Assembly: GCA_030142905.1 (NCBI GenBank)
Contig: JASJOG010000017.1
Coordinates: forward strand, 2,666,001-2,730,000
Source of the DNA: Heliopora coerulea
Taxonomy: Eukaryota > Cnidaria > Anthozoa > Scleralcyonacea > Helioporidae
Length of the DNA stretch: 64,000 nucleotides
Direction of reading: 5' to 3'
Below, piece after piece: positions 21,276 through 32,037 of the stretch. The stretch's first letter is position 1. Each line of letters begins with the position of its first letter. Both the position numbers and the translations under genes were made by a program. Below the pieces are notes generated by a model. It made no database searches. It was not told the DNA's origin and saw nothing but the letters and a program-made list of their open reading frames with translations.

Positions 21276-21444
21276 GTGATAAATAAGCCTGTAAGTGTTA
21301 CAGTATCTTCTGTAATTCTCGCGGGCTAAGTAATTACTTGTTATGGTTTGCATCTGGACTTTATAATCTATAGGCATATTGATCCAAGATCGTCTGGTAG
21401 AAAATCATCTCAAACCTTTACATTAAGATGAATTCAGTAAAAAA

Positions 21445-22055
21445 TTGCTACATCCCCTCTCTCTCCGTTACGGTCCTCGATTACTCGTCAGTTATGAGGC
21501 CAGATCCGAGGATATCCGTCAACAATTAGGATGGAGAACTCTTCGTGAAAAAGGAATTATGCGTAAAGCTATAATGATGTTTAAAATCTCAAATGGCTAT
21601 GCCCCGCCATATTTGACTGACCTTTTTAAAATAGCAACAGCATTCTCCTCCTATAACTTAAGGAATTGGGATAATTGTTTCAAACTTCTGCAACCTCAAA
21701 CCGAATACCTTAAACGGAGTTTCCGGAATACAGGATCCAAATTATGGAACAACTTACCAATTGAATTAAGATATGTTGAGACTATATCGGTTTTTAAAAG
21801 AGCTCTTCCATCCCTTGAGTTGTACTCAGGCCAATGATTATATAATTTTATTTCTATTAAGTATTACACACTGACTATATTGTAATTTTAGCAATTGAAT
21901 CTTATCTGTTATTCTATATATACTTACTACTATTCTATTATTTGTATTAGTTCAATGCTTTTAGTTATTAATTATCCCTCGACTTTTTTGTAAATCAGTC
22001 TTGTACAGAAGGAACTTCGAGTTTAAATAAAGGTTTCTTTTTCTCTCTCTCATTT
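21445..22055 (+). mobile_element. LINE 3' end (L2/CR1-like)
   Basis: Open frame to 21837 with SEDIRQQLGWRTLREKGIMR, FKISNGYAPPYLTDLF and GSKLWNNLPIELRYVETISV, the tail region after the reverse transcriptase. An AATAAA at 22026 precedes a TTTCTTTTTCTCTCTCTC tail. The 5' part is missing. Confidence 0.8.
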
Positions 22056-22359
22056 TTAACTGTGTCATATGATTATCCCTTAATTTGTCTACATCATTAT
22101 AAAATCGGGATCCATATGTATTAGAACGTCAAGAATTTCTTCTTGAAGGTAAAATCCAAACAGCTCAATATACTTAGTGAAAGAGGTAATATTCAGCTGT
22201 CCGATCCGAAAATCTTTAAATTTTCTTAAATCTTTAAAATTGTTCGCACTAAATTAAATTCACTTAATAATACATTTAAATCGTCACAGCAGGTCCAATT
22301 TGAGGTTACTTTCGTACCTAACCCCTGGATAATTAAAATGATCTACACACCTTTTGCCA

Positions 22360-22990
22360 TTAGGTCGAATTTTGACATGTGGAAATCTGCTCCAAATCGT
22401 GGGCCAAAGTATCCGAATCAACGACAAACACTATGATCTGGGAGCATCTGCCCTTTCCCAAAATAATCAGAGAAATTTGGAAGAGGTAATAAGTTTTATT
22501 TAGCAAAGAGAGAATTACATGACACATCTGGACCCATCTTTGCTATAGGGCAGAATTCCAAAATGTCGAAATCTCCTCTAAATTGCGTGCAAAACTTCCC
22601 GAATAAACGCCAAGAACCTTAATCTGGGACCCTCTACTCTTTCTTAACATGATCTGCGAGCTTTTGAAGGGGTCAAAAAATTTCGTTTTTCAAAGGGGGG
22701 ACCATAAGACCGATGTAATAAATTAATAATTTATTACATCGTTACGAAATTTATTACATGTTACGAAAAGGACTGAGGTATCCAGATAATGGTGTTTGGG
22801 GTTGATTCGGCCCAATAATATATAGACCACATGCCCGATGTGGTCTCCCGTTTGCAAAATGAAATTTTTTCGACCGTTTCGAAAGTCCCGTGATCATGTT
22901 GGAAAAAGGTAGAGGGTCCCAAGTATTGATGTTTGGCGTTAATTCGGATTGGCACGCTCACAATTTGGAGGAGATTTCGGACAGACAACA
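22360..22990. repeat. about 140-bp unit in direct and inverted copies
   Basis: Units built on GAAATCTCCTCTAAATTG, then GAATMAACGCCAA, then TCTGGGACCCTCTAC appear at about 22362-22495 and 22545-22695 (+) and at 22990-22850 and 22825-22765 (-). Arms meet around a short palindrome near 22715-22755 (TTTATTACAT). Probably a foldback-type element. Confidence 0.65.
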
Positions 22991-22994
22991 GGAT

Positions 22995-23447
22995 GACGTA
23001 TAATACTGTATATCTTTCGTTGCTTCGAGTCTTAATCAGACGTGAGGGTTTGAAGGAGTGTTTGATGTTTTAACGTGGTAAGTCGCGTGTCCCTGTGATT
23101 GCGATCCCTTTGAGCGTCTGATTGGTCAGTTGTTTGCGGCGATGTGATTTGCTATCGGATCCAGTGAATTGCTTTGAGATGGTGTCGTCGCAAGGGGAAT
23201 CCTGGAAGAGGGTTTTTCCTTTTCTGAAGAGTTATATTTTAGAAGAACTTTGGGTGTTTGTTGCCTGGGTTGTTGTTAAGGATATTGATAATTGGAGTTG
23301 GTGATAACTTTTGGATTTTAGTTGATGGTAGATGGTGGGTATGTCTACGTGGCGATTGAAGATAGATTTTTCTATGCTATACCAGGCTTCTATAAATTCG
23401 TGGGCATGTTTCGTAATGGCTTCTCTAAGTATTTTGGTCTGAGAGCA
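22995..23447 (-). pseudogene. older Penelope-like element, 3' part
   Basis: The minus strand encodes SQTKILREAITKHAHEFIEA and HVDIPTIYHQLKS, the segment after the GIY-YIG domain in one PLE type. It continues the relic at 24280-24750 and is separated from it by the 832-bp element. Below 23300 is its non-coding tail. Confidence 0.7.
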
Positions 23448-23675
23448 CAGGGGCAGAGGAACGATATTTTGAGGGGGGGGGGGGGACAGTGGACGATAGC
23501 ATGATCCTCTGGAAAAATTAAATGCAATATTTCTGAGACGGTCGTGAACACTTCTTATTTTACTGATTACTCAGAAATCACAAAACACTGGTTATATTAA
23601 CAGGGACAACTAAAATACTATCAGCTGGTCACTCAAATATCGGATATGTTTATCGGATAATTAAAATCATAAACT

Positions 23676-24000
23676 AAAATGCGAGTGTGGTTCTCGCTAT
23701 GTAGGTAGAACAACTCAACGGTTAAGTAAAAGGATTAAGCAACATGTGCCAAGTGTTATACGAAACAAGACCGTATCATTAAGAAATCAACCGACAAGGC
23801 AATGTAACTCTGCTCAAACGATTAATTGTGACTCGGCGGCAATCGGTCGACATTTGTTGTCAAACAGATGTGACAATAACTATTCAGACTCCAAATTTAG
23901 CATCCTGGCAAAGTGTTGCTCAGCATTCTTCGTAAAGATTATGGAATCCATGTATATTGGCGTTATTTTGATGTTTAATTCCTCCTACGTGGGTTGACAT
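23676..24000 (+). pseudogene. GIY-YIG fragment of a Penelope-like element (in copy 1)
   Basis: CECGSRYVGRTTQRLSKRIK shows the paired cysteines and YVGRT motif of the GIY-YIG nuclease. IGRHLLSNRCD and AKCCSAFFVKIMESMYIG follow, with a stop at 23997. There is no reverse transcriptase upstream, only about 200 bp to the element boundary. Confidence 0.8.
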
Positions 24001-24063
24001 CATTGCCTTTACATCAGGTATAAATATAAGCTGATAACTCATTTCTCCACAGTTAGCAGACGT

Positions 24064-24102
24064 TTGCACCTGAAGAGTGGTCTGCCGAAATGCATAGTGC
24101 TT
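24064..24102 (+). ncRNA. hammerhead-like ribozyme motif (copy 1)
   Basis: GCAC, core CTGAAGA, GTGGTCTGCC (short stem II, imperfect), GAA, palindromic ATGCAT, A, GTGC. Stem I pairs GCAC with GTGC, the cleavage position would be after the A at 24096, and stem III is the self-complementary ATGCAT. It lies downstream of a PLE GIY-YIG stop, where such ribozymes occur. Confidence 0.6.
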
Positions 24103-24279
24103 CTTTTTAGCATTTACTTTCTCTGTGTGTGTCGGTTGCTTTAGTTCTTTTCAGAACTGTCTTGTATAACCATTCACCATGGTTAAGACGTTTTTCAAAG
24201 CGATACTAAAATATTTCATTTCTTTCCAAAAAAGTGTGGGGGCTGAAGTCCCCCAGCCTTCCCGCCTCCGCGGCCCCTG

Positions 24280-24750
24280 GATCAGTTGACAGTATGTCCA
24301 TAGTCGTCTGCGTGATTTGCTGGAAGGGATCTGGGGTCATGTCTTTGAATGTGTTGAGATGTTCAGTTGATCGTGTCTCTACTTTCTTTGATGTTTCTCC
24401 AATGTATTGTCACAGCAGTCACCGCAGGGGAACATGTAGATGGTGTTTTGTCGGTCGGTGGTGAAGATCCTGTCTTCTTGTTTCGTGAAGATTGTGACGA
24501 GTTTGTGGATTGGTCTGAGGGCTATTGCCATGTTATGTTGTCTAAGTTGTCTGGTTGTCGTTTCCGTGGTAGAATGGATGTGCGGAAGAGCAACTATTTT
24601 CTTTTCTGGCGTTGGTTGGTCTGGATGACCAGTGGTGCTTTCTGGTGCGTTTTTCTTTTGTTGCGTTATCCTTTTGATGAAGTTTTTCGGGTAATTGTTC
24701 TTATGCGAGGTTTTTCTTTGAGGTATTTTTGTTCGTCTTTAAAAGGTATG
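24280..24750 (-). pseudogene. older Penelope-like element, nuclease part
   Basis: The minus strand reads NYPKNFIKRITQQKK, HNMAIALRPIHKLVTIF and NTIYMFPCGDC, then after a frameshift QYIGETSKKVETRSTEHLNT (YIGET motif) and TMDILSTD. The frame resumes at 23447. Plus-strand open frames over the same stretch are shadows. Confidence 0.75.
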
Positions 24751-24760
24751 TAAAAGTATG

Positions 24761-26453
24761 TAAACATATATAAACGTATTTATATACATATATGTATACA
24801 TGGATATATGTATATGTGTATAATTTTATTTTAGATTGCATTTTATAATTTTTATTTTAATTTTATCTTCTATTAATCAATAAATAAATAAATTAATTTA
24901 CATATTTACTTTCAAGGCCTTTAGTCAAACTGTTTTTGATTTTCCTGAAAAAGGTTGCCTGCCCTAATCTTGGGAGTGCTGCAGTCCTCCTAGCCCCCGT
25001 CTTGTGCGTATGTAGTTTAATGATATGTAGAATCGATATTTATAGTACATCTATCATACATCTTTACTAGTGTGATGAACTAACTAGATAATAACTAATA
25101 GCTAAACCAATTATTCGTTGTCGTAGTGATCAAATTGTGCTGCGTAGAACCAGTCTTGAACGAAAGCGACATTTTTCAGCGGTATCATATTGCATCAAAA
25201 GTCATCCCAAATATACTTCTGCTTAGCTTGTGAGAATGCACTGCGTTGCGCTGAAAACTTTGCCGTACTCCTAAAACAAAGTCACTGAATGTTACGTCGT
25301 GCATTCAGGTTACTTAAACTATCATTAATTTTTCCACACGTTCACAATTTACTGATAGAATGCTTCACTTTGTGAAAGAACAGGTGGCTGGGCCGGATAT
25401 CTGCCACTCCGCATTACATCTGACTACAAAAGAGCTGGAAAAAACGCTTTCGACACATGTCAGTGTCACGTGTTTGTTCATTCCAGTGACGAATCACCAC
25501 CGGTTTCAGATACCTAGGAACTACGAACGAATTATCGATCTTGTAAAGTTTGGTTAAGGACAAAAAACGTTCTACTTTCCATGGCTTGACGATTTCAGGG
25601 TTGAGGAGGTCTGTTATACAATTAGACGTTCCCGCCGTTTTTTTTCACCCCAAACCAATTGCCTTATATTGTTTTCGAATTTGAGAAGTAACGTTCTGAC
25701 TCATGTAAGAACACAACTAAATAATTATAAGCTTTTTCAGCCGCTCTAGATTTGGCTATCGATACAAAAGTATAGTACGAATGTTCTTGGTTGTAGCGTT
25801 TCATATTATTTGAAATGTGAATTAATAACATATATAATGAATGTTCAGGACCTTTCAGTTAAATGTCCTCGAAATTTGAATAACAATTGGACTTCCGTTT
25901 AAACGAATATCAATTATTTTCATGGGACGTCCTCGGTTTGTTGCAGTGCGCGTCAAAATATGGATAAGTGGCAAAAAGATTCCAAGTCGACCCGCTATGA
26001 CAGGTGTTCGCATTCATGTCTATTCTCCTAACGCCGATTCTCCAGCTTTTTGTTTTCGATTTCTCATCTATGCTGGATGCAATTAGCATTTTGCCAGCTG
26101 GCGTTGGACAAGCTTATCTAAACAAACCGGGCAATTTTATTGGTCTTACGTACAAAAGCTCATTATACAAGAAGTAATTTAACACAGCAAAACTTAAACG
26201 AATGAGACGTACAACACGTTAGCCAAAAGTCATTTTATGTTCCTCCAGTTGTGGAACGAAGTTCTTCGATTGGATGTTAACTTGAGTAATTTTACCTTCA
26301 GGAAGGTACCTGGATTTAGGAGTTTACTGAAGACTTTGCTTATTCTTCTCTCGGTCAAGTATGCTTTATTTGCCTTCTTAAAGCATTCTGTTTTTGATTT
26401 GGATAATATAATACCAGGAGTATGAAACCGGCTTTCTTACTGAAACGACTTCG
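24761..26453. other. no gene seen
   Basis: AT-rich with TA-rich low complexity near 24750-24900. A TAA at 26409-26411 closes the frame before the next gene; TACCAG at 26412-26417 could be an acceptor if that gene has an upstream exon. Confidence 0.45.
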
Positions 26454-28250
26454 ATGTTAAGAGAATTCTCAATGCAGAGTAAACTAACAGATGATGATTC
26501 AGAGGGGTTACTGCTTTCAAAACGGGTACGTGGTCGAGTTCGACTTCCCCCACTGCCAAGAACAATAGTAACAGGAGATTCGGGATTTCCCGAGAACAAA
26601 CGCCGAGGCTATGATGAAATGGAAGCTAATGGCATCTTTATTGGGAACACATATCCTCACGGAACAGAAAAGTTACATATACCAAAAGTTTACAAGCACC
26701 CCACGAGTCCCTCGAATTTATCCATCCAGTTCAATTTTGATGAAGAAGGAACGATGTCAGAAGTCGGAAAACCGAAACAACTAGTTAGCGTTACGACTCA
26801 GTTAGCCAAATCAAGACGTAATAGCAATAATGGCCACAAGCGATTACAAAACGCAAAGGCCAGAGCCAAAGAAAACGAACTAAGCAATGCTAAGGTTAAC
26901 AAGGGAAATAGTAAAAAGCAAAACGATGAAAAGAAATCAGGACATGCAGAAGCAGTGAAAACCGTTAAAGTAGGTCGCTATCAAGCACTTTCTGGCACTT
27001 CAACTGTCAAGGCAACGTGTGCACCGCGGGAAAGAAAGACTAAAGTAAAAACGGTGAAGACAACAACGGTTCCTAATGGACAGTTAAAGTCTGGAGCGCA
27101 ATTAGATGTCAATAACAACGAACAACGAAACAATTCCATTTACGATCTACGAGAGTTTCTTTCTTTACCTCCAGATATCAATCATGGCACAATCTCACCC
27201 GTCGTAAACAAGAACGAAAGTCACAAGACGTTAGTAGTCAAAGGAAAACAAACTGCGAAGCTTTCAAAAAGTGCATCTAACGCTTCGCACTGTGGATTGA
27301 ACCGTAAGCAATCAGGAGAATACATGTATGATATATTTGAATTCCTTGCGCTGCCGGAACCGGAGCTTTCTTCTGGTGGAAAAACGAAACAAAAGTTAAG
27401 AAGACTTAAAAAGGAAAACAAGGCGGAAGTGAAATGTACGACAGTATCAGGAAAAAAAGAAATTCCTACAGTGGTTGTAGCAGACTGGAGTTTAAAAAAT
27501 GATTCTCCGGTTATTAAGCGCGCACCCAGAAAGAACTGTATATTCCCTAAGGCAAACAACTCAGGCAATAATTTTCTTGAACGCGCCGACGTTTTAATCG
27601 CACCTTCAGGAGCGAACCATCGTAAATCTTTGTACGATCTGAAAGAATTTCTCAATTTGCCTGAGCTTTCTAGTAAAAGCATGACAAAGGTCACAACTAA
27701 GGACCTGGAGCTGCTTTCAAGGGAATACAAACAGGAAATCAGGAGAGAATCTGAAGTGCAATATGATCTCAGGGAGTTCCTGACATTTTTAGAATGCAGA
27801 ACGAGAAACGATTGTGGTGGTTCGGGAAGTGGTGCTAGCGTGGAGAGACCACAAACGAGCCCATTGAGGGATTCCGAAACATATAGAAGCCGGGAACTTT
27901 CTGTTTATGACATTTATGAGTTTTTAAAGGTTACTAACACCACTAATTCTCGGGACGATGAATTAAAGTCGTGCGTTTGCACTGATGATTTAACCTCTTC
28001 AGACAGTCGTCAGGGAAATGAAGGTAAAGGAAAACCATCAATTATAGACTTGACAAAATTTTTCGCAAAATCGTCTTCCAAGAGTAGTCGCTCTCTAGAA
28101 GTCATGCACAAAACAACAGACGAGGCAAGCACTGCCCAAGGCTTCCATTCTGAATCAAGATACGATTTAAGGGAATTCCTCAGACTATCCGTCGCTGCTG
28201 AACTCACCCAAACGGAATCAGAAACCAAAGCGCGGAGCACATTTGCCTAA
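26454..28250 (+). CDS. 598-residue protein with seven YDLREFL-type motifs
   Basis: Intact single frame; the ATG at 26454 is the first after an in-frame TAA at 26409. No family recognised. Residues 1-45 include KRVRGRVRLPPLPRTIV; 115-205 are strongly basic and low in complexity. Nine-residue motifs start at residues 230 (YDLREFLSL), 292 (YDIFEFLAL), 394 (YDLKEFLNL), 437 (YDLREFLTF), 485 (YDIYEFLKV), 531 (IDLTKFFAK) and 570 (YDLREFLRL); the first three are followed by Pro. Linkers share no sequence beyond the motif. No signal peptide or membrane segment, so cytosolic or nuclear, and largely disordered. I infer a scaffold with multivalent short helical docking motifs; the partner is unknown. A frame of this length without stops in AT-rich DNA argues for a real gene. 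Confidence 0.85.
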   Translation: MLREFSMQSKLTDDDSEGLLLSKRVRGRVRLPPLPRTIVTGDSGFPENKRRGYDEMEANGIFIGNTYPHGTEKLHIPKVYKHPTSPSNLSIQFNFDEEGTMSEVGKPKQLVSVTTQLAKSRRNSNNGHKRLQNAKARAKENELSNAKVNKGNSKKQNDEKKSGHAEAVKTVKVGRYQALSGTSTVKATCAPRERKTKVKTVKTTTVPNGQLKSGAQLDVNNNEQRNNSIYDLREFLSLPPDINHGTISPVVNKNESHKTLVVKGKQTAKLSKSASNASHCGLNRKQSGEYMYDIFEFLALPEPELSSGGKTKQKLRRLKKENKAEVKCTTVSGKKEIPTVVVADWSLKNDSPVIKRAPRKNCIFPKANNSGNNFLERADVLIAPSGANHRKSLYDLKEFLNLPELSSKSMTKVTTKDLELLSREYKQEIRRESEVQYDLREFLTFLECRTRNDCGGSGSGASVERPQTSPLRDSETYRSRELSVYDIYEFLKVTNTTNSRDDELKSCVCTDDLTSSDSRQGNEGKGKPSIIDLTKFFAKSSSKSSRSLEVMHKTTDEASTAQGFHSESRYDLREFLRLSVAAELTQTESETKARSTFA

Positions 28251-29813
28251 TGTGAGGGCGTAGGAAACGGAAGACAGCAACTCGAAGCCTCCACAAAATT
28301 CTAATGTGGGAGCCGTGATATCTGTTTGTTCAATTTTGGTTGTTAAAAATTTTATTTCTCGTTTCCAAATTTATTTTTTCGTTTTTTTTTTCAGTTTACC
28401 TTTTTGTGACTAGTATATTGTCAGACAAGTCATTTCTGACTCATGGCGCCAAAATTGTTCACAAGAGTCGTTAAAATAGAATACATCAGTTTAATTAGTG
28501 ATGAAAATTTTGAACTTGGCCCTCACCATGAAATGTTCCCAATCTTATTACGCTGCTATTTAAAGCGTTGAAGTTGGTGTGAAGACGTAAAACCTTTCTG
28601 AAGTATCATGAATCTGTAAAATAACCTCGATCAAGTGACTGCATGTTCTCCCGAAAACGAAATAAATACCAAATTCATGATTTATTCATGATATTTCGGT
28701 GGGAAAATTAAAAGCATGTTAGACATTTGAAGCCTTTGTAAATTGAAATTGAACTTTTCCTAGTCAAAATGTAGTATGCCAAGAATGAATATAAGTATTT
28801 TACCTAGAATTACCAAACACAAGAAAACATGGTCAAAGTACGAGGCCGAGGAACGTTTGCTATTACTGTACTCATATGTTTGGAAATCCCAGGTAAACCC
28901 GAAGCACAAGCTCCTGACATAGCTTCCCAAACAATCACGATTATAGCTGGTTGTTTGAGAATCGTAAGAAAATTAAACTCTTCTGGAACAGGGATAAATT
29001 AACTACAAGACGTGCAAAACCTATTTATGTCGTTGTATGTCTGTAAGTACATAGTTTTTAAGAACATAGAACAGAAACGTCGACCTGCATTCGACAGGAT
29101 AGACACACAAACAAGTTTAAAAAGGGTCGAGTAAGGAAATTTGAGGATTCGAAGCAGAAAGCGAGAGACAAGAAACGAATTGAATTGCTTCGTTCTTTGA
29201 AGTCACTCGCTCATATTATTAACGGACAACAAATACTGTACAGCTTATTTCATTCTTTAATTTAATGTTTTGCGAATTATCATAAAGTCCTCTCTGCTAT
29301 TAAATGAAAACACCACTTGAAATGCAGGACCGGCTTTCTATGATCGCTTTTAGCCGAGTTGATATCGTCACAGTCATCACTGGCAGACTGCCTTAGTATG
29401 TTATGAAAAGCTCGAATGTTTTGATGTCAAAGACACAGCTGCTGGACCAACGTATCAAACTCCATGCACATAGTAGAATAGAGTTCCCTGACTAAAAGTC
29501 TCACGAATAATTCTAGCCTACGTCATAGCCTTTGTTGATTAGTGAATGTTTATTATCTCATTTGCATACTGTGAATGCGCTGACGCATTTCAAATTAAAA
29601 ACTGAAGTTTGGCTACACGTGATGCTACGTGCAGATTAAGTTTTTTGTTCCTCGAGATGTTAATGGCACTGTGATTAAAACTCCGTTCACATTTAAACGA
29701 CGGGTTGACAAACTCATTTTTGGCTTTCAGGATGCATTTCGTATAATTTTGCTTTCAAGGATTAAAACTTTCTTTTAAAGGTGGCAAAATGAGAGTCCTG
29801 TTTAAAATTATTT
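28251..29813. other. 3' flank, no second gene seen
   Basis: Downstream of the 598-residue gene; GAAATAAATACC near 28660 could serve polyadenylation. The rest shows no coding frame I can support. Confidence 0.4.
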
Positions 29814-29914
29814 TTAACCCTTTTCTGTCCGAGACATCTTCCCTTGACAAGTAAAATTGTCTGTCGTTAGCGAGAATAAAATTAAAAAGTCGGATCTGGA
29901 CCGGAAAGGGTTAA
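29814..29914. mobile_element. piggyBac-type MITE, copy 1
   Basis: TTAA, then CCCTTTTCTGTCC, ending in GGACCGGAAAGGG and TTAA. The TTAA flanks and CCC-type ends fit piggyBac target use. The inside keeps GACAAGTAAAATTGTC, a palindrome shared with the other copies. Confidence 0.75.
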
Positions 29915-31206
29915 ATATGTTTCTCCTGTGTTAATTTATATTTTCAACCCATGAAAAAGTGCATTTTGTGATTCCAGGAGTGTTCACTGTAAAAAAAACC
30001 TTGACGATGTTCAGTTTAGATATACATATCTTTGTTCATATACGTTTCAGATGTTTTCTCAAGTAGATTTTTTGGTAATGGCCAACATTACTTTTGTTTA
30101 AGAAGAATGCTATTTTCTTATGACGATTTCATCATCATTTTCTTATCTCGGTTATTTTTAGTTTGTTCTGTTGTTTGTTCTTTTTTTAGGTGTCCAATAT
30201 ACGGGCCACCCTGCGTAAACACTTCAATTCCTTAATGTGTTTTTTTTTCTTCTTCGTTTTCTCTTTGTTTTTCCTTCGTTATCTCACTTGTTCTTACGTA
30301 CCAAGTGTCCGTTATATCAGACACTGGGTGCTAAAGGGTTAATGTACCGTGGCTTCTTCGCCTGATAATAAATACTTTCAAGGAGACGTTTTTCTCAAAG
30401 TAAGAGGGAGAGAAAACAGCATAGAGTACGAACCATAAATTTAGGGGACATTTGGTTTTTAAGGTTGGCGACGGATCTCTTTTGGTTCAAAATGCTGTGA
30501 TGCGGCGGCAATGTTACATCTTCATACAATAACAGCAAATGAAATTCTTTTGTTCTTCCTTCATAGCCACCACGACTTCATTGGAAGATCAGTGTTGAAC
30601 ACCCAAGGAAGTGTACTCAAACACTTCGCCTACGGACAGTAAAGTACCAAATAGAATCAATAAACTCTAGGTAATTCGTGCAGTAAAATCTTTTCCCTAC
30701 GCAATATGGACGAGTAAGGAAAAGACTTAAAAAAAACTTAGTAAAATGATTAATATTTATTAGTTTTTTCAGCTACTTCTCAGTACATGCAGGGTGTGTA
30801 TTTAGGGACCTGAATCAATTTGCCAACCACTGTAAAACAGTAAAAGTGTGATTCCTCCGGCAGAAAGGAAATCATATGCTAATGGTTTACCAGAGCCATG
30901 CCGGCTCAACTGTATTAAGCCTTTCTTATCAGAAACAGTATGAGCACAGATTACATGAATATTCTCCTTTTGATCTAAAAATAGGTTTATAAATATCTCA
31001 TCCAATCGGGATTGACGCATATGCAAAACTTGGTCTGTCGGTTCAAGTGCTAAAGCGTTTGAAACATCAAGAATTTAAAGTCTCAAGGAGGTTTGAATTG
31101 TGTCACTAGTTTTTGTTTCAATTTTGCCGAAAAACGTCAGTTATATTTTAGAAGTTCTAATCATGAATATGAACAAGTAGCCTAAAAGAAGATCGGAATT
31201 TTATAT
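29915..31206. other. no gene seen
   Basis: T-rich sequence. A stretch near 30225-30345 ending AAAGGGTTAA resembles the MITE at 35360 in its middle and may be a decayed copy. Confidence 0.4.
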
Positions 31207-32037
31207 CAGGGGCGCGGAGGCGGGAGGGCTGGGGGGCTTCAGCCCCCACACTTTTTTGGAAAGAAATGAAATATTTTAGTATCGCTTTGAAAAACGTCTT
31301 AACCATGGTGAATGGTTATACAAGACAGTTCTGAAAAGAACTAAAGCAACCGACACACACAGAGAAAGTAAATGCTAAAAAGAAGCACTATGCATTTCGG
31401 CAGACCACTCTTCAGGTGCAAACGTCTGCTAACTGTGGAGAAATGAGTTATCAGCTTATATTTATACCTGATGTAAAGGCAATGATGTCAACCCACGTAG
31501 GAGGAATTAAACATCAAAATAACGCCAATATACATGGATTCCATAATCTTTACGAAGAATGCTGAGCAACACTTTGCCAGGATGCTAAATTTGGAGTCTG
31601 AATAGTTATTGTCACATCTGTTTGACAACAAATGTCGACCGATTGCCGCCGAGTCACAATTAATCGTTTGAGCAGAGTTACATTGCCTTGTCGGTTGATT
31701 TCTTAATGATACGGTCTTGTTTCGTATAACACTTGGCACATGTTGCTTAATCCTTTTACTTAACCGTTGAGTTGTTCTACCTACATAGCGAGAACCACAC
31801 TCGCATTTTAGTTTATGATTTTAATTATCCGATAAACATATCCGATATTTGAGTGACCAGCTGATAGTATTTTAGTTGTCCCTGTTAATATAACCAGTGT
31901 TTTGTGATTTCTGAGTAATCAGTAAAATAAGAAGTGTTCACGACCGTCTCAGAAATATTGCATTTAATTTTTCCAGAGGATCATGCTATCGTCCCCTGTC
32001 AGCCCCCCCCCCTCAAAATATCGTTCCTCGGCCCCTG
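31207..32037 (-). mobile_element. 832-bp element with CAGGGGC termini, copy 2
   Basis: Inverted, near-identical copy of 23448-24279. The 83-residue open frame in its nuclease piece (31488-31739) is identical to that in copy 1. Flanked by TATAT on both sides, a possible 5-bp target duplication in AT-rich DNA. Such identity points to recent movement or duplication. Confidence 0.75.
31385..31423 (-). ncRNA. hammerhead-like ribozyme motif (copy 2)
   Basis: Same arrangement as 24064-24102 on the opposite strand: GCAC, CTGAAGA, GAA, ATGCAT, A, GTGC. Confidence 0.55.

Larger units (their letters stand above)
23448..24279 (+). mobile_element. 832-bp element with CAGGGGC termini, copy 1
   Basis: Ends are CAGGGGC and GCCCCTG. 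The inner sequence is almost identical to 31207-32037 on the other strand; differences cluster in a G homopolymer near the left end. It interrupts a PLE frame; the flanks GAGCA and GATCA match at 4 of 5 bases. Contents: the 3' end of a different PLE with a GIY-YIG piece and a hammerhead-like core. Origin unclear: a DNA element that captured a PLE tail, or a duplicated PLE end. Confidence 0.75.

Noticed and set aside
24234..24753. Plus-strand open frames
   Set aside because: Antisense shadows of a Penelope-like element whose nuclease motif reads on the minus strand.
30802..31026. 74-residue minus-strand frame
   Set aside because: No family resemblance, no splice signals and it lies next to a mobile element; not supportable as a gene.
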